Below, in pieces: positions 6,992 through 18,100 of a DNA stretch of 49,041 nucleotides. The notes beneath the pieces were generated by a model. That model saw nothing but the letters and a program-made list of their open reading frames with translations. It made no database searches and was not told the DNA's origin. Source of the stretch: Flavobacteriales bacterium (lineage in GTDB: Bacteria > Bacteroidota > Bacteroidia > Flavobacteriales_D > Crocinitomicaceae); the NCBI GenBank assembly GCA_018883325.1, contig VEQH01000024.1, forward strand, positions 1-49,041, read 5' to 3'. Made by a program: the position numbers and the translations under genes. Each line of letters opens with the position of its first letter. Position 1 is the first letter of the stretch.

Positions 6992-9900
6992 TTACCCCAC
7001 CAAAACGCCCAATTTCTCGAATGCATCTTTGATGTGTTTCACAGGTTCGATGACCAAACGCAATTTGTCATTTTGTTGCACCAAACGGTAACCTTGACCA
7101 ATAGTCATAATGCGATTGAGAAGGGTTGTAAACGTTTCTGTTTCAAAGAATGGCGATTGTGGATTGGCAATGAAATAACCGACCATTTTGCTTGATTTTA
7201 TCACCAAACGTTCCAGGCCCATTTCTTGTGCCAACCAACGCAATTGAAACGAGAATAGTAATTCTTTCACTTCTTTCGGAACTGGACCAAAACGGTCTTT
7301 TAAACGCGCTGCAAATGCTTCTAATTCTTCTTGATTTTTTAAATTATCAAGTTCTTGATACAAACTCAATCGCTCCGCTACATTGTTTACATAATTGTCA
7401 GGAATTCGAACTTCCATATCAGTTTCAAATATGCAATCTTGCACAAATGAATGGAAAGAATCGGTTTGTCTATCGTCGAACAATTCTTTAAACTCACTTT
7501 CACGCAGTTCTTGCATCGCTTCGTTTAAGATTTTTTGGTACATCTCAAATCCAATCTCTGAAATGAAACCGCTTTGTTCTCCGCCCAACATATTTCCTGC
7601 CCCACGAATATCCAAATCTTTCATTGCGATATTGAATCCTGAACCTAAATCGGAGAATTGTACCAAAGCCTCCAAACGTTTGCGTGCCTCGGAAGTCATC
7701 ACACTGAATTTTGGTGCAATCAAATAACAAAATCCTTTTTTATTGCTTCGACCAACGCGACCTCGCAACTGGTGCAAATCACTCAATCCAAACTTATTAG
7801 CATCGTTTATTATGATTGTGTTGGCGTTTGAAATATCGATTCCGGATTCAATGATTGTGGTTGCCAACAAAACATCGTAACGTCCTTCGATGAAATCCAA
7901 CATTACTTTTTCTAACTGCGGTCCGTCCATTTGACCGTGACCAATTCCAACGCGAACTCCAGGACACAATCTTGAAATCATTCCTGAAATTTCGCGAATA
8001 TTTGAAAGGCGATTGTTCACAAAAAACACTTGTCCTCCTCGCGTAACTTCATACGCAATTGCATCGCGAATAATTTCTTCGTCAAAGGAAATAATTTCAG
8101 TCAAAACGGGTTGACGATTTGGTGGAGGCGTGTTGATAATACTTAAATCTCTTGCGCCCATCAACGAAAATTGCAAGGTTCTCGGGATAGGTGTTGCGGT
8201 CAAAGTCAAGGTGTCAACTGAAGTTCGAATGGTTTTTAATTTATCTTTTACAGCTACGCCAAATTTTTGTTCTTCGTCGATAATCATCAAACCAAGGTCT
8301 TTGAATTTGACACGTTCAGCTACAATTGCGTGCGTTCCCACCAAAATGTCAATTTCGCCTCGTTCTAGTTTTTTCAATGTTTCGGTGATGTCTTTCGCGC
8401 TTTTGAAACGATTGATGTAGTCAACAGTGCAAGGAAAATCTTTCAATCGCTCCTTGAAACTGCGGTAATGCTGCATCGATAAAATCGTTGTTGGCACCAA
8501 AACAGCAACTTGTTTACTATCTGTCACAGCTTTAAATGCCGCACGTACAGCGACTTCCGTTTTACCAAAACCAACGTCACCACACACTAATCTGTCCATA
8601 GGGCGTGACGCTTCCATGTCTTTTTTCACGTCTTGCGTTGCCTTGTACTGGTCGGGCGTATCTTCGTACATAAACGAAGCTTCCAACTCGTTTTGCAGGT
8701 ATGTATCTGGCATAAAAGCAAAACCTGGCTGACTTCTACGTTTGGCATATAATTGAATCAAATCGAAGGCTAATTCCTTGATTTTTTTCTTCGTTTTATT
8801 TTTTAAAGTGCTCCAAGCCTGCGTTCCTAATTTGTTCATTTTCGGAACAGAGCCGTCTTTTCCTGTGAATTTAGAAATGCGGTGCAAAGAGTGAATGCCA
8901 ACATACAACACATCGCCATCTTTGTACACCAAGCGAATGGCTTCTTGCGGCTTTCCGTTGACATCAATCGTTTCCAATCCAGAAAATTGTCCAACTCCGT
9001 GATCGATGTGCGTTACATAATCGCCTTTTTGAAGGTTGTAAATTTCCTTTAAAGTCAGAGCTTGTTTCGCTTGTTTGAATCCTTCTTTCAAACGAAAACG
9101 ATGATAGCGCTCAAAAATCTGATGGTCGGTATAACAAACCAATTTCAATTCTGGCGCAACAAAACCTTCGTGCAAAGCGAGGTTCATTGGAGAAAATTCA
9201 ACTTCGCCACCAATGTCTTCAAAGATTTGATACAAACGTTCGATTTGACGCGGCTGATTGGAGAAAATTAAATTTTGAGAACCTGATTTTTGTCGGGCTA
9301 ATAAATCTGTTTTTAGTAAATCAAAATTCTTATTAAAAGTAGGTTGCGCTTGAAAATCAAAGGTGATAGTTTCAGTTGCTTTGAAGTGATAATCCGGTCC
9401 CCATTCCACGCTTGGGTAATTGTCAAAGGTCTTTTTCAATTCACTGGGATGCACGTATAAATCCGAAGGCAAAGTGCGTTTGACAGTATCTGAAAGTTTC
9501 GTGTAAATCTCCACCGACTTATCGTATTCACGCTCCAAAATCGCAGTCAATCGTTCGTAAGAACTGATCCAAACCGTTGTTGATTTGCCAATAAATTCAA
9601 ACAATGAAGCGACACCTTCCAAAGTCATTTGTCCTTGAATATTAGGAATAACGTTGAAAAATTGATGCGTTGTAATTGAAATTTGAGTCGCTGCATCGAA
9701 CGTTCGAATGGATTCAACTTCGTCGCCAAAAAACTCAATTCTGAATGGAAAATCATTGGCATACGAATAGACATCAACAATTCCACCACGAATGGAAAAT
9801 TGCCCCGGTTCGTACACAAAATCAACGCGTTCAAAATGATATTCTAGTAATAATTCATTTATAAAATCAATGGAATATGTTTTGGCTACTTCAACTCGCA

Positions 9901-10327
9901 AAGTGTTTTCTACAAGTTTTTTTTTGGTTGGAATTTTCTCAAAAAGCGCCTCAGGATAAGTCACAATCCACGTATTTGAGCCGTTTGCGATGCGTTCCAA
10001 AACCTCAGCGCGTGTCACCACATTTGCGTTATCCGTTTCCTCTAATTGGTAAGGCACACGATACGAAGCGGGATAAAATAAAATGCGTTTATCTTCTGGG
10101 AAAAGTCCTTCCAAGTCGTTAAGGAAATAGGCCGCTTCTTCTTTGTCGTTGAGAATAAATAATTGATGACTTGGAAGCTGTTGCGCTACAGAAACTGCTG
10201 CAATACTTCGAGAAGAACCAACGTTTCCTTTCCAGTGTACACGTGCGTTTGCCTTACTTAAAGCACTTGCCGTTTGATCGACTTGCTTTAAGTTCTGAAA
10301 GGTCTTAAGAAATTGAGTAAGCTCCAT
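6992..10327 (-). CDS. mfd: Transcription-repair coupling factor Mfd
   Basis: 1111 residues. It removes RNA polymerase stalled at DNA lesions and recruits UvrAB. Domains in order: UvrB-like N-terminus (to about 390), CarD-like RNAP-interaction domain (KGDYVTHIDHGVGQFSGLE, about 434-452), RecG-like helicase with Walker A GDVGFGKT (583-590), a DEEQ box in MIIDEEQKFGV, TATPIPRTL, and the motif VI region QLRGRVGRSNKKG. The C-terminal TRCF domain closes the protein. Length and motifs are complete. The 164 bases between its stop and the ATPase unit hold no gene. Confidence 0.97.
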   Translation of the reverse strand: MELTQFLKTFQNLKQVDQTASALSKANARVHWKGNVGSSRSIAAVSVAQQLPSHQLFILNDKEEAAYFLNDLEGLFPEDKRILFYPASYRVPYQLEETDNANVVTRAEVLERIANGSNTWIVTYPEALFEKIPTKKKLVENTLRVEVAKTYSIDFINELLLEYHFERVDFVYEPGQFSIRGGIVDVYSYANDFPFRIEFFGDEVESIRTFDAATQISITTHQFFNVIPNIQGQMTLEGVASLFEFIGKSTTVWISSYERLTAILEREYDKSVEIYTKLSDTVKRTLPSDLYVHPSELKKTFDNYPSVEWGPDYHFKATETITFDFQAQPTFNKNFDLLKTDLLARQKSGSQNLIFSNQPRQIERLYQIFEDIGGEVEFSPMNLALHEGFVAPELKLVCYTDHQIFERYHRFRLKEGFKQAKQALTLKEIYNLQKGDYVTHIDHGVGQFSGLETIDVNGKPQEAIRLVYKDGDVLYVGIHSLHRISKFTGKDGSVPKMNKLGTQAWSTLKNKTKKKIKELAFDLIQLYAKRRSQPGFAFMPDTYLQNELEASFMYEDTPDQYKATQDVKKDMEASRPMDRLVCGDVGFGKTEVAVRAAFKAVTDSKQVAVLVPTTILSMQHYRSFKERLKDFPCTVDYINRFKSAKDITETLKKLERGEIDILVGTHAIVAERVKFKDLGLMIIDEEQKFGVAVKDKLKTIRTSVDTLTLTATPIPRTLQFSLMGARDLSIINTPPPNRQPVLTEIISFDEEIIRDAIAYEVTRGGQVFFVNNRLSNIREISGMISRLCPGVRVGIGHGQMDGPQLEKVMLDFIEGRYDVLLATTIIESGIDISNANTIIINDANKFGLSDLHQLRGRVGRSNKKGFCYLIAPKFSVMTSEARKRLEALVQFSDLGSGFNIAMKDLDIRGAGNMLGGEQSGFISEIGFEMYQKILNEAMQELRESEFKELFDDRQTDSFHSFVQDCIFETDMEVRIPDNYVNNVAERLSLYQELDNLKNQEELEAFAARLKDRFGPVPKEVKELLFSFQLRWLAQEMGLERLVIKSSKMVGYFIANPQSPFFETETFTTLLNRIMTIGQGYRLVQQNDKLRLVIEPVKHIKDAFEKLGVLVG

Positions 10328-10582
10328 TTTTTATTGAGGTGGCGAAATTACTTAAATTATATGTAGAATTTAATTTTGAAATTGAAGAACTAACAATTCG
10401 ACACACTTCGCCATGCTTAGTATAAAAAGTGAAGAATTGAAAGTTGAAAGTGAAAAGCTAAAAGTAAAGAATTCTATCAGGGTAATGATTCACTTTAATT
10501 ATCTCTAAACCAAGAGCTTAATTCAACATTAACACTTCGGTAGACTCAGTGCAAGAAATTAAGCATTAAAAACTCATAAAAA

Positions 10583-11149
10583 CTACCCAATTCGTTTATT
10601 TACAAGGCTATTAACTTTATCGAAAAATTGTTGTGGTAAGTAAGTTCGCCATTCGATTTCTTCTAATTCTCCACCCATTAAAAAATAGTGATCGATGTTC
10701 GCACGCTCAAATTCACTAATAACATGTTCGTGAAAATTCACCATTGCGATCCATCCGTCTTCCACTTCATCAAACCATTCTTCGTAATAGCAATCATCCG
10801 AATAATGGAAATTCAAAACGTTTTCTCCGATTAAAATAAACTTCGTAATTCCTTGTTCCATAATTGGTTCAATGATATCACGTTTCAAAATCATAATGTC
10901 ATTTTCTATTGCATCGTTCCATTCACCCAATAATTCAATGATTACAAAACCGCTTTCGTAGTCTGTAAAAAGTATTTTAATGAACAAAGTAGGCGAACCA
11001 ATTGAGTCCCATTGCGGATGGATATAAAAATTGTAAACTGAGTTATTGAACTCAAATTCACTGTACTCTCGTCCGTAAAAAGGCGATGATGGATCTTCTG
11101 AAGCAATGTAATATCCTCTCCAGTTATAATGAGGTTCGACGTAGTGCAT
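10583..11149 (-). CDS. Conserved protein of unknown function
   Basis: 188 residues, acidic and rich in aromatic residues, with no signal peptide or membrane segment, so probably cytoplasmic. The N-terminus contains HYNWRGYYIASEDPSSPFYGREYS, and the middle has a possible alternating strand/helix pattern (FILIGENVLNFHYSDDCYYEEW). No family recognised. It stands alone between mfd and a divergent lipoprotein gene (88 bases upstream). Codon use resembles its neighbours, so it is taken as a real native gene. Confidence 0.6.
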   Translation of the reverse strand: MHYVEPHYNWRGYYIASEDPSSPFYGREYSEFEFNNSVYNFYIHPQWDSIGSPTLFIKILFTDYESGFVIIELLGEWNDAIENDIMILKRDIIEPIMEQGITKFILIGENVLNFHYSDDCYYEEWFDEVEDGWIAMVNFHEHVISEFERANIDHYFLMGGELEEIEWRTYLPQQFFDKVNSLVNKRIG

Positions 11150-11236
11150 TCGACAAATTTAAAATAAAGGAATTTGATGAGTGGTGCAAATTGCTGTAAA
11201 ATATGTTATAATTTCGCAGCAAATTAACATAACCTT

Positions 11237-12664
11237 ATGAAACACATTCTTTTTACTTTGTCAGCTTTATTTTTATTGGCTGCATGTAGTTCAAACGAAA
11301 ACCGAGCAATCAATGAAGATGTTGCTGCATTCGTGGAAACCAATGAGAAAATCGCTCTTTTTGGTTCAATCAATGCAAAAGAAATTTTAAACAAAGCTGA
11401 TTACAAAAACATCGATAAGGCAGGAAAGTTAATTGATAAAGAATTAAAAACAATCCAAGCAATTTTGAATTTTGACACTCCTGTATATTTCGCAATGGAA
11501 GGTACAGTCGATGCAAACGGAAACCCTGGGTTAATTTATGCTTTTGCCGAAGTGAAAGACAAAGAAAACTTAACGAAAAACCTTCAGCAACGTGGTCTTT
11601 CAATGGAGAAAGGTAAAACGTTCAACTTCCATGAAAGCGGAGATGTTGCATTTGCTGTAACTGATAAAAGAGCAGTTTTCGTGACAAAAAGAGGATTAAA
11701 AGATGGAAAAAAATTAATCGAACAAGCATTGAAAGATTTAAAAGAAGATGCTCCTGAAAATAAGGTTACTGAAATATTAGGGAAAAAAGGCGATATCATT
11801 TTTGGAGTTGATTTAGAAGCTTCTTTTCTTGGAAGTATGAAGCAACTAAAAATGGAAGCAGACAAGGAAACCGAGTTGAAAGAACTACTTACGGATAGCT
11901 ACTCGCAATCAATTGTTTCTTTCGAAAAAGGGAAAGTGGAAATGAAAACAGAAAACTACCTTTCTGAAGGATTAAAAAAATGGATGTTTTTTGGAAATAA
12001 TTCCTCAAAAATTCTTGCTGATTTAGGTTCTGGAAAACCAAGAGCTGGAATAATAATGGATTTAAATATGAAAAAAGTTCAAGAATTCATCAACAAATTT
12101 GCTCCAAATGCCTTAGGTGAATTAAGCAAAGTTGGTGGAGGACAAGCTCAAATGGCATTGGCTTTTGCAGGTGAAGAAGGTTTGGCTGGACTTTGGACAG
12201 GGAAAATGGGATTTGTAATGATGGGAGAAGTGGAAGAAGGCGGTTCATTCAAACCAGATTTTAACTTTAATGTTGGATTAGGAAAGGGAGCACTTTCATT
12301 CGTTAAAGGACTCATGACATCAATGAAAGGAAACATGGCGAAACTTGAATTAAAAGGAACAAATTTGGTTGGTGCAAGTTCTCCTTTGTATGCAAATAAA
12401 GGGAAACTAATTTTGCCAAAAGGATGTGAAAATTTTGGTAAAAAACCATATTCTGGATTTGTAAATTTCAATGGTTTGGATATGTCTGGATTCGATTTAG
12501 AAGAAGGAAAAGCCTTTGCCGAAATGCTCGACTATGCATATTTTGAAATGGATATGGACGGTGCATATTTCATTCTAAAATCCAAAAATGCAGAACAAAA
12601 TATTTTAAAATCGCTGGTTGATCAAGTGATGAAAAATATGGAAATCAACACAAGTAATATTTAA
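11237..12664 (+). CDS. DUF4836-like lipoprotein
   Basis: 475 residues. The signal peptide ends in a clear lipobox (FLLAAC, Cys17), followed by S-S-N-E-N. The mature part starts with a region like that of DUF4836 proteins (AAFVETNEKIALFGSINAKEILNKA) and alternates beta-rich and Gly-rich stretches. Probably anchored in the outer membrane. Function in the family is unknown. The DUF4836 assignment is from general resemblance and is moderate. trmB starts 7 bases after its stop, so the two may be co-transcribed. Confidence 0.65.
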   Translation: MKHILFTLSALFLLAACSSNENRAINEDVAAFVETNEKIALFGSINAKEILNKADYKNIDKAGKLIDKELKTIQAILNFDTPVYFAMEGTVDANGNPGLIYAFAEVKDKENLTKNLQQRGLSMEKGKTFNFHESGDVAFAVTDKRAVFVTKRGLKDGKKLIEQALKDLKEDAPENKVTEILGKKGDIIFGVDLEASFLGSMKQLKMEADKETELKELLTDSYSQSIVSFEKGKVEMKTENYLSEGLKKWMFFGNNSSKILADLGSGKPRAGIIMDLNMKKVQEFINKFAPNALGELSKVGGGQAQMALAFAGEEGLAGLWTGKMGFVMMGEVEEGGSFKPDFNFNVGLGKGALSFVKGLMTSMKGNMAKLELKGTNLVGASSPLYANKGKLILPKGCENFGKKPYSGFVNFNGLDMSGFDLEEGKAFAEMLDYAYFEMDMDGAYFILKSKNAEQNILKSLVDQVMKNMEINTSNI

Positions 12665-12671
12665 TAAAAGA

Positions 12672-13340
12672 GTGGGAAAAGATAAACTACGCCGATTTGC
12701 GGCAATTAAAGATTTTGAAAACGTTTTTGAACCTGAAAGAGAAAGTGATTTCGAATTGAAAGGGAAATGGTGCGAAAGTGTTTTTCAAAACGAAAATCCA
12801 ATAGTGCTTGAATTAGGCTGTGGAAAAGGAGAATACGCTGTTGGGCTTGGAAAGCATTACAAGGACAAAAACTTTATTGGCGTTGACTTAAAAGGGAACC
12901 GCATCTACATTGGAGCGAAGGAAGCACTTGAAACTGGAATGAAAAATGTAGTTTTCTTACGTTCACGCATCGATTACATCACCAACTCCTTTGCTGAAAA
13001 TGAAGTGGATGAAATTTGGTTAACTTTTTCAGATCCACAACCAAATAAACCTAGAAAAAGACTTACTTCTCCTTTATTTATTGAGCGCTACCGCAAAATT
13101 TTAAAACCCGGTGGAATCATTCATGTGAAAACAGATAGCGATGTGCTTTTTGAATATACAGAAGAACAAATCAAGGAAAATAACTTCAATTGCCTCGAAT
13201 TAACGTGGGATTTATACGGCAGTCTTCCCGAAGATTTGGATGAAGAAACGAAATCTATTTTTCACATAAAAACCTATTACGAAAAGTTGTTTACTTCACG
13301 TGGACACGTAATTAAGTATTGTAAGTTTACACTAGACTGA
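12672..13340 (+). CDS. trmB: tRNA (guanine-N7-)-methyltransferase
   Basis: 222 residues. It methylates G46 of tRNA using SAM. Seen: the SAM-binding motif VLELGCGKGEYAVGLGK (about 45-61), DEIWLTFSDPQPNKPRKRL and the HVKTDSD segment near residues 155-161. The start is GTG at 12672 (MGKDKLRRFA), which fits the usual N-terminus in this phylum; no ATG is available near it. It follows the lipoprotein gene by 7 bases. No convincing terminator follows; a weak 6-base stem is near 13470-13490. Confidence 0.95.
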   Translation: MGKDKLRRFAAIKDFENVFEPERESDFELKGKWCESVFQNENPIVLELGCGKGEYAVGLGKHYKDKNFIGVDLKGNRIYIGAKEALETGMKNVVFLRSRIDYITNSFAENEVDEIWLTFSDPQPNKPRKRLTSPLFIERYRKILKPGGIIHVKTDSDVLFEYTEEQIKENNFNCLELTWDLYGSLPEDLDEETKSIFHIKTYYEKLFTSRGHVIKYCKFTLD

Positions 13341-13502
13341 TTCAAAATTTGGCAATTATGTAGTCCGATAAAGAATCCTTTTGAAGTGACAAAGGCAAGT
13401 CGAAATAGAATTATTTCCGTTTTAGTTGACATTAACTGTCCAAGATAATTTAGATTATTCCCACAAAAAAAGCAACTTAGTTTTTTAAGTTAAATTCTAC
13501 CA

Positions 13503-13537
13503 CAAAAAAAGAGGAGCTCCTTACGAAACTCCCCTTC
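13503..13537 (-). terminator. Terminator after susD
   Basis: On the minus strand AAGGGGAG pairs with CTCCTCTT (one G-U pair) around a 12-base loop, followed by a run of T. It lies about 60 bases after the susD stop and closes the starch locus. Confidence 0.7.
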
Positions 13538-13599
13538 TTCATCATTCATCAATCAACAATCAAATCCTTTTAAGTAAAACAATGTTTACTTGAAATTGT

Positions 13600-15177
13600 T
13601 TAATATCCTGTATTTTGTTGCAAATTCGGGTTAAGTACTAAATCCGCTGTTGGAATTGGATATAAGTTTAAGTGGCTTGAAACTCCTATTCCATTCACGT
13701 CGCCTCCTTTGAAAGACCACACGTAATCTGAACTTGTAAACAATCCGAAACGAATTAAATCAGTTCTTCTATGTCCTTCCCAACTTAATTCTCTTGCTCT
13801 TTCATCTAAGAAGTCATTCAAGGTTAATGAATTAAAATTGTGGCTGCTATTTCCATAAGCTCTCTCACGAATTAGGTTCATATATTGTAAAGCTGTTCCT
13901 TGATCTCCATTTCTAAATGACGCTTCTGCTAACATCAAATAAACATCAGCCAAACGAAACATTGGGAAATCAATATCTACGTGAGGTGAAGTTGCATTGT
14001 TTGAACCATTTGCACCAGCTTTCGTTTTGTTTTTGAATTTAGGGAAAGCATATCCTTGAGTGAAAGTACTTAAAGATGTAATTTCTTTTGTTTGACCTGT
14101 TCTGTAAAATAAGAAACGAGAATCTAAAGTTGTATCAGGGAATTTATCTACGAATTGTGGCGTCGCTCTTAAACCTCCCCATTTACCGTTCACTCCATAA
14201 TCAGCTGCTACTATCGAGCCACCTAAAGCACCACAAACTAAATAAGTTGTTCCTCCATAAGTTTGTGCGTTCAAACCATCATAAACCACAGGGAAAATAA
14301 TTTCTGGTGAAGTATGATTGTCCGCTAAGAACATATCTTGATACGTATCATCTAACTGAAAAGCTCCTGAGTTAATAACTTTTTGACAGTATGTAACACA
14401 ATCTGCATTTCTTTGTGCTCCTGTGTAAACTGAAGCATTCAAATACAATTTAGCTAACAATGTTTGTGCAGCTGCTTTTGTAGCTCGTCCGTAAGGTGCT
14501 CCTGAAGCAGGTAACATTAAATCTTCAATAGCTAACAATTCAGATTCGATGTAATTGAAAACTTCTCCTCTTGTTATGCGCTCAGGAAGGAATGCTCCTA
14601 CTCTATCTTCTTCTGTAACAAATGGAACATTTCCAAATAAATCCATCGCGTGGTAATAGCTTAAAGCTCTTAAGAATCTTGCTTCTTGTCTGTAAGTTCT
14701 AATTCTTTCCTTGTCGGCATCAGAAAATCCTCTTTCGTCTAATTTCTCGTCTCTAGATTGCCAGATAAACTCGTTACACAAAGTTATTTGGTAGTAAATT
14801 CTGTAGTACATTCCTTTTACCCAACCATCATCTGCGTTCCATTGCAACTTATTTGCAGCAGGAATTCCTGGGTCATTCCAACCACAAACAGCTTCGTCCG
14901 TCGGTAATTCTTGAAGATTCCACATAACGCGAACATACGAAGAGAATCCTTCGTCAATTCCTGCTATGTCACCTGCTCCTGCAGGACCTTGTAAGCCCGT
15001 CATTGATAGACCAGCATACAATTTTGCAAGAACGTTGATGTAATTATTTGGGTCGCTGTAAACAACTTCTGAGTTCAAACCGTATTTTGGAGTTTGATTA
15101 AGTTGTTTTGAACAAGATGGAACCAAGATTAATAATGCCATCCCAATTCCTAATAAACTTATGGTTACTTTTTTCAT
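13600..15177 (-). CDS. SusD/RagB-family glycan-binding outer-membrane lipoprotein
   Basis: 525 residues. The signal peptide ends at PSC (Cys22) and the mature chain starts SKQLNQTPKY. The C-terminal SusD region is clear: FPMFRLADVYLMLAEASFRNG, then LNDFLDERARELSWEGHRRTDLIRFG. SusD proteins form the lid of the SusC transporter and bind glycan at the surface. It starts 11 bases after susC and is the last gene before the terminator. Substrate (starch or maltooligosaccharides) is inferred from the linked GH13 and GH31 enzymes. Confidence 0.95.
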   Translation of the reverse strand: MKKVTISLLGIGMALLILVPSCSKQLNQTPKYGLNSEVVYSDPNNYINVLAKLYAGLSMTGLQGPAGAGDIAGIDEGFSSYVRVMWNLQELPTDEAVCGWNDPGIPAANKLQWNADDGWVKGMYYRIYYQITLCNEFIWQSRDEKLDERGFSDADKERIRTYRQEARFLRALSYYHAMDLFGNVPFVTEEDRVGAFLPERITRGEVFNYIESELLAIEDLMLPASGAPYGRATKAAAQTLLAKLYLNASVYTGAQRNADCVTYCQKVINSGAFQLDDTYQDMFLADNHTSPEIIFPVVYDGLNAQTYGGTTYLVCGALGGSIVAADYGVNGKWGGLRATPQFVDKFPDTTLDSRFLFYRTGQTKEITSLSTFTQGYAFPKFKNKTKAGANGSNNATSPHVDIDFPMFRLADVYLMLAEASFRNGDQGTALQYMNLIRERAYGNSSHNFNSLTLNDFLDERARELSWEGHRRTDLIRFGLFTSSDYVWSFKGGDVNGIGVSSHLNLYPIPTADLVLNPNLQQNTGY

Positions 15178-15188
15178 AGTTTTATTTT

Positions 15189-18100
15189 TTAGAAATCAAA
15201 TGTTAAATTCAATGAGTAAACACGTGGACGTGGGTAAATGTTGTTATCAATACCTCCACCAACTTCAGGATCAAGACCTTTGTATTTTGAAAGGACAAAT
15301 ACGTTGTTAACTACTAAAGTTGCGTTTAATCCAACTTTGTTGCCAAGCGCTTTCAATTTACCGAAGTTATAACCTAAGTTAAAATAATCCATTCTTAAGA
15401 AATTAGCTTTTTCCATATAATGATCACTCAACAATTGATTTGTAGTAATATTTCTTACTTCGTCTTCGTAGTAAAGTGAACTAATGTTGCTAATAAATCC
15501 TTGTGTTCCATTGATTGATTGGAAAGTCGCTGAATTAGAATGAATATTATTATAAATGTGCCCACCTAATTCTGTACGCATTGAAACACCTGCAAACCAT
15601 TTTTTATAAGAGAAGTTTAGCGCCAAACCTGTAAACCAATTTGGTGCTACTTTGTCGTAAATGTAACGGTCTTCAATATTGATTGTTCCATCTCCATTAC
15701 GGTCAACAAAAGCGTGTTTATCTTGCCATTTATCTGCTGAAGTAATACTTCCGTCATTGTTTACGTCGATTGATGCTTGTTGACCAACTTCAATTAAAGA
15801 ACCATCTGTATCATATTGTTGCTCATAAACTAAGAAAGAATACGTTGCATAACCAACACGTTGAACTTGGATTGTATTTCCAATTCCACCAGAAATTCCA
15901 CCAACCAAAATACCAACTGAGTTAGGATCTTCTACTTGTGTCAATTTCGTTACACGGTTAACGTTATGAGATGCGTTTGCTGTTAAGTCCAATCGCATTG
16001 TTTTTGTTGCAAATAGACCCGCATTTAAGCTCATTTCGATACCTTGATTTAACATACTTCCTACGTTTGTAAGAATTTCATTTGTAAAGTTTGAACCTGC
16101 GGGAACAGTTGTTGTTGCTAACAAATCAGATGTTTCTTTACGGTATAAATCAATGCTACCAGAAAAACGATCTTTCAAAATTCCGAAGTCTAAACCGATG
16201 TTATAACTTTTCGTAGTTTCCCATTTCAAATTAGCATCAAATCCACCCGGACGAAGTTGTGTGTAATATTGTCCACCAAAAGCGTACTGAGCTGTTGTAG
16301 CTCCTTCATAGTAATTAGAAATGTAGGCGTAATCACCAATTCCATCTTGCTGACCTGTGATACCAAAACCTGCTCTCACTTTCAACAAACTAACCCAAGC
16401 TGCTTTTTGCATAAATTTCTCACCTGTAACAATCCAAGCTGCTGAAACCGCTGGGAATAATCCCCAACGCGCTTCTGGACTAAAACGAGAAGAACCATCT
16501 CTTCTTAATGAAGCATTGATTACATATCGATCATTAAATGTGTAAATACCTCTCGCATAGAAAGAAAGCAATGCATTTTTTGTATAGAAAGGATTTGCTG
16601 CTGCAGGACTGATGATTGAGTCACCTGCTTGATTATAAACTGGTAAATTCGGACTTGAAGAGAACCAATCTTGATAAGAATAACCAGCTGTTAAATCGAT
16701 AAGGTGTTTGCTTTTTTTCTCAGCAGTATTAAAATTTGCATACGCTTCAATTAATTTATTACCTTTTGTTGATCGGTAAGTATTGAAAGAACCTCCTGTA
16801 AAATAACCAGAAGCTGAACTTGCTTGTGTTGAAACCTCACCTGTACCTTCTGATTGGTCTGTTCCAACGTTAACAACTGCTTTCACCATTGGGAAAAATG
16901 GCAATTTATAAGTTAATTTCAAGTTTCCAATATAACGCGCAACTTTACTTCTATCGTCTCTTTGTTTGATTAATCCAAGTGGATTTTTTGGTGCCAATGT
17001 GTTTGGAGCACCAGAATTTTCAATCCACTCATAATATCCACCCAAAGCCTCTGAACCAGACATAACAGGTTGTGTTGGATCAAAATAAGCAGCACCTAGA
17101 GCACCACGATTTGCAAAAACAGAATTTGTTTGAATTAATTTTTGGTTGAATTCTACTTGTAATGATTTTTTGAAGAAAGTAGGATTCATATTCAATGAAG
17201 CTGACGTTCTAATGAAACGGTCATCTTTTAATAATCCATTTTCAAATCTGTTACCAATTGATAAACGGTAAGGAAGGTTTTTAATTCCACCTGTTAAAGA
17301 AACGTTGTTGTCTGTTACATAAGCAGTTCTGAAAACCTCTTTTTGCCAATCTGTATTTGCTGTACCTAATAAAGCTGATTGTGCAGGAGTTCCATTTTCT
17401 GAAACTAATCTTCTTAACTCATCTCCGTTTAATACATCAGCATATTTAGCAATCGTTGACATTGAATGCTTTGTATCGAAAACAACTTTTAATTTATCTA
17501 AATTTAAACCATCTCCTTTTTTTGTAGTAATTAAAATTACACCATTTGCAGCACGAGAACCATAAATTGCAGTTGCAGAAGCATCTTTTAATACAACAAA
17601 AGAAGCGATATCGTTCGGGTTTATCAATGATAATGGATTGGCAACACCTGCAATTCCTCCATTATCTAATGGAACTCCATCCACAACTATCAACGGATCA
17701 TTACTTGCATTTAGTGAAGTTCCTCCACGCAATCTCAACGTACTTCCTGAACCTGGAGCTCCATCATTTGTTGTAATTTTCAAACCTGAAACCTTACCCA
17801 TAATAAGTTGCTCTGGTGTAGACAATGAACCTTGAGAGAAATTTTTCTCATTAATAACTGTAGCTGAACCTGTTAAATCTTTTGTTCGCGTAGTTCCGTA
17901 ACCAATAACAACAACTTCTTCTAAGTCTTTGATGTCTTTAAGTAAAGTTGCATCTTTGATTAAAATTTGACTTGCTGCTAAAGTTATACTTTCAGACTTT
18001 GAAACTAAACCTGTAAACCTAAAGATAAGTGTGTATGTTCCTGGATTAACATTTTTAATCTCGTACATACCTTTGTCATCTGTTGTAGCTCCCTTACCTT

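Noticed and set aside
10420..10480. Purine-rich repetitive stretch between mfd and the unknown gene
   Set aside because: Short AAGT/GAAAAG-type low-complexity repeats without a clear unit or pairing; not supported as a functional element.
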